Below are positions 62,619 to 64,000 of a DNA stretch of 64,000 nt, one piece after another. The translations under genes and the position numbers were made by a program. The stretch is from Cellulomonas telluris (GTDB lineage Bacteria; Actinomycetota; Actinomycetes; Actinomycetales; Cellulomonadaceae). The stretch covers positions 434,001-498,000 of the forward strand of contig NZ_QXFN01000005.1 of assembly GCF_004886325.1 (NCBI RefSeq), in the 5' to 3' direction. The notes beneath the pieces were generated by a model. It was given only the letters and a program-made list of their open reading frames with translations, made no database searches and was not told the origin of the DNA. The first letter of the stretch is position 1. Every line of letters begins with the position of its first letter.

Positions 62619-64000
62619 TCAGTCCTCGCGGTCCCAGGCCGGGCTGATGCCGCGGGCGTACTGGATGTCGTCGTTGCTGACGCCGGCGGCGACCATCGGC
62701 CACACCATCGAGTCGCGCGAGACGGTGAAGTCCACGACCACCGGGCGGTCGTCGATCTCCAGCGCGCGCTTGATGGTGGCGTCGACGTCCGCCTTCGTCT
62801 CGCAGCGCAGGCCGACGGCGCCGTACGCGTCGGCGAGCTTGACGAAGTCCGGCACCCGCACCGTGCCGTGGCCGGTGTGCAGGTCGGTGTTGGAGTAGCG
62901 CGACTCGTAGAACAAGGTCTGCCACTGGCGCACCATGCCGAGCGAGCTGTTGTTGATGACCGCGACCTTGATCGGGATCTCGTTGATCGTGCAGGTGGCG
63001 AGCTCCTGGTTGGTCATCTGGAAGCAGCCGTCGCCGTCGATCGCCCACACGGTCCGGTCGGGCGCGCCGACCTTCGCCCCCATCGCCGCGGGGACCGAGA
63101 AGCCCATGGTCCCCAGGCCGCCGGAGTTGATCCACGAGTTCGGGCGCTCGTAGCGGATGAACTGCGCCGCCCACATCTGGTGCTGGCCGACGCCGGCCGC
63201 GTAGATGGCCTCGGGACCGGTGAGCTCGCCGATGCGGCTGATGACGTGCTGCGGGGCGAGGTGGCCGTCCGTGGGCTCGTCGTACCCGAGCGGGAACGTC
63301 TCGCGCCACGCGTCGAGCTGGCGCCACCAGGCCTCGAGGTCCGGCTTGCCGTGCAGCTCGTGCTCGCGCTCGAGCTCGGGCAGCAGGTCCGCGATGACCT
63401 CGCGCAGGTCGCCGACGATCGGCACGTCCACGCGCTTGTTCTTGCCGATCTCGGCCGGGTCGATGTCGGCGTGCACGACCGTCGCGTTGGGCGCGAAGCT
63501 CGACAGCTTGCCGGTCACGCGGTCGTCGAACCGGGCGCCGAGCGCCACGACGAGGTCGGCCTTCTGCAGGGCCGCCACGGCCGCCACCGTGCCGTGCATG
63601 CCGGGCATGCCCAGGTGCTGCGGGTGGCTGTCGGGCAGGGCGCCGCGGGCCATGAGCGTCGTGACCGCGGGCGCGCCCGACAGGTCGGTGAGCCGGCGCA
63701 GCAGCTCCGACGCACGTGCGCGGATGACGCCGCCGCCCACGTAGAGCACGGGCCGGCGCGCGGTCGCGAGCAGCCGGGCGGCCTCGCGGACCTGCTTGGC
63801 GTGCGGCCGGGTCACCGGGTGGTAGCCGGGCAGCTGCACGTCCTGCGGCCAGCTGAACGTCGTCTCGCTCTGCATGGCGGACTTCGCGATGTCGACGAGC
63901 ACCGGGCCGGGGCGGCCGGAGGACGCGATGTGGAACGCCTCCGCGATGGTGCGCGGGATGTCGTCGGGGTCGGTCACCAGGTAGTTGTGCTTGGTGATCG
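62619..64000 (-). CDS. ilvB: Acetolactate synthase large subunit, 5' end outside window
   Basis: 460 C-terminal residues visible. ThDP enzyme making acetolactate and acetohydroxybutyrate. Seen: [34 protein letters not shown], the ThDP-Mg motif [19 protein letters not shown]...[13 protein letters not shown], and [12 protein letters not shown]. The frame is open to position 64000, so the N-terminal part lies to the right. First of ilvB-ilvN-ilvC. Confidence 0.96.
   Translation of the reverse strand, partial: ITKHNYLVTDPDDIPRTIAEAFHIASSGRPGPVLVDIAKSAMQSETTFSWPQDVQLPGYHPVTRPHAKQVREAARLLATARRPVLYVGGGVIRARASELLRRLTDLSGAPAVTTLMARGALPDSHPQHLGMPGMHGTVAAVAALQKADLVVALGARFDDRVTGKLSSFAPNATVVHADIDPAEIGKNKRVDVPIVGDLREVIADLLPELEREHELHGKPDLEAWWRQLDAWRETFPLGYDEPTDGHLAPQHVISRIGELTGPEAIYAAGVGQHQMWAAQFIRYERPNSWINSGGLGTMGFSVPAAMGAKVGAPDRTVWAIDGDGCFQMTNQELATCTINEIPIKVAVINNSSLGMVRQWQTLFYESRYSNTDLHTGHGTVRVPDFVKLADAYGAVGLRCETKADVDATIKRALEIDDRPVVVDFTVSRDSMVWPMVAAGVSNDDIQYARGISPAWDRED

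Overview
The window is a chromosomal segment of a very GC-rich actinobacterium. The gene set points to the Micrococcales, and a Cellulomonas-like organism is my inference rather than something proven by the sequence. Supporting signs are the multifunctional 2-oxoglutarate decarboxylase Kgd, the SigR/RsrA thiol-stress pair, the 24-residue ribosomal protein bL37, an actinobacterial Tad pilus cluster, citramalate synthase, and many genes with a TANNNT box 5-8 nt before the start codon, suggesting leaderless mRNAs. I see no tRNA, rRNA, CRISPR array, IS element or prophage.

Layout. 1-2.4 kb: ftsX (partial), ftsE and prfB on the minus strand. 2.4-4.5 kb: two small unknown proteins and a LacI regulator. 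4.5-9.3 kb: a compact Tad/Flp pilus operon on the minus strand, in transcription order tadA, tadB, tadC, pilin and three TadE/G-like pseudopilins. 9.4-14 kb: aldose epimerase, a VanY-type peptidase and two CorC-like CBS membrane proteins. 14.1-17.8 kb: a two-component pair and an ABC exporter. 18-21.9 kb: kgd. 21.9-25.6 kb: a DJ-1/AraC regulator, an SGNH protein, a PilT-like ATPase and bL37. 25.3-26.4 kb: sigR-rsrA with a recognisable autoregulatory promoter. 26.5-34.7 kb: DoxX, aroA, rsgA, hisN, HAD, gltX and an alanine symporter. 34.8-38.6 kb: an FAA hydrolase, a foreign-looking 1-kb block with a SUKH-type immunity gene flanked by near-identical 23-bp direct repeats, a double GNAT and a methyltransferase. 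38.7-55.3 kb: mixed metabolism and housekeeping (pdxH, rnhA, acyl-CoA synthetase, APH, an Ski2-like helicase, a VIT metal transporter, LtrA, ybaK, yqgE/yggS, lplA). 55.4-64 kb: branched-chain amino-acid genes cimA, ilvE, leuB, ilvC, ilvN and ilvB (partial).

How it works together. The last 9 kb nearly forms a pathway for isoleucine, valine and leucine: CimA feeds the 2-oxobutanoate branch, IlvBN and IlvC serve Ile/Val, LeuB serves Leu and IlvE does the final transamination. cimA has what looks like a complete transcription attenuator, with the leader peptide MTRFTIAIV, a pause hairpin, a terminator and a possible antiterminator. Other regulation readable from sequence: a GGAAT-N19-GTT promoter in front of an extended, apparently leaderless SigR isoform; two DtxR/IdeR-like boxes exactly 30 bp apart before the VIT transporter; a GGGAC/GTCCC (DosR-like) site before kgd; an 18-bp palindrome before an acyl-CoA synthetase; and tandem 14-bp repeats before an unknown 98-residue protein.

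The most accessory-looking stretch is 35.58-36.65 kb, which reads as a decayed toxin-immunity cassette.
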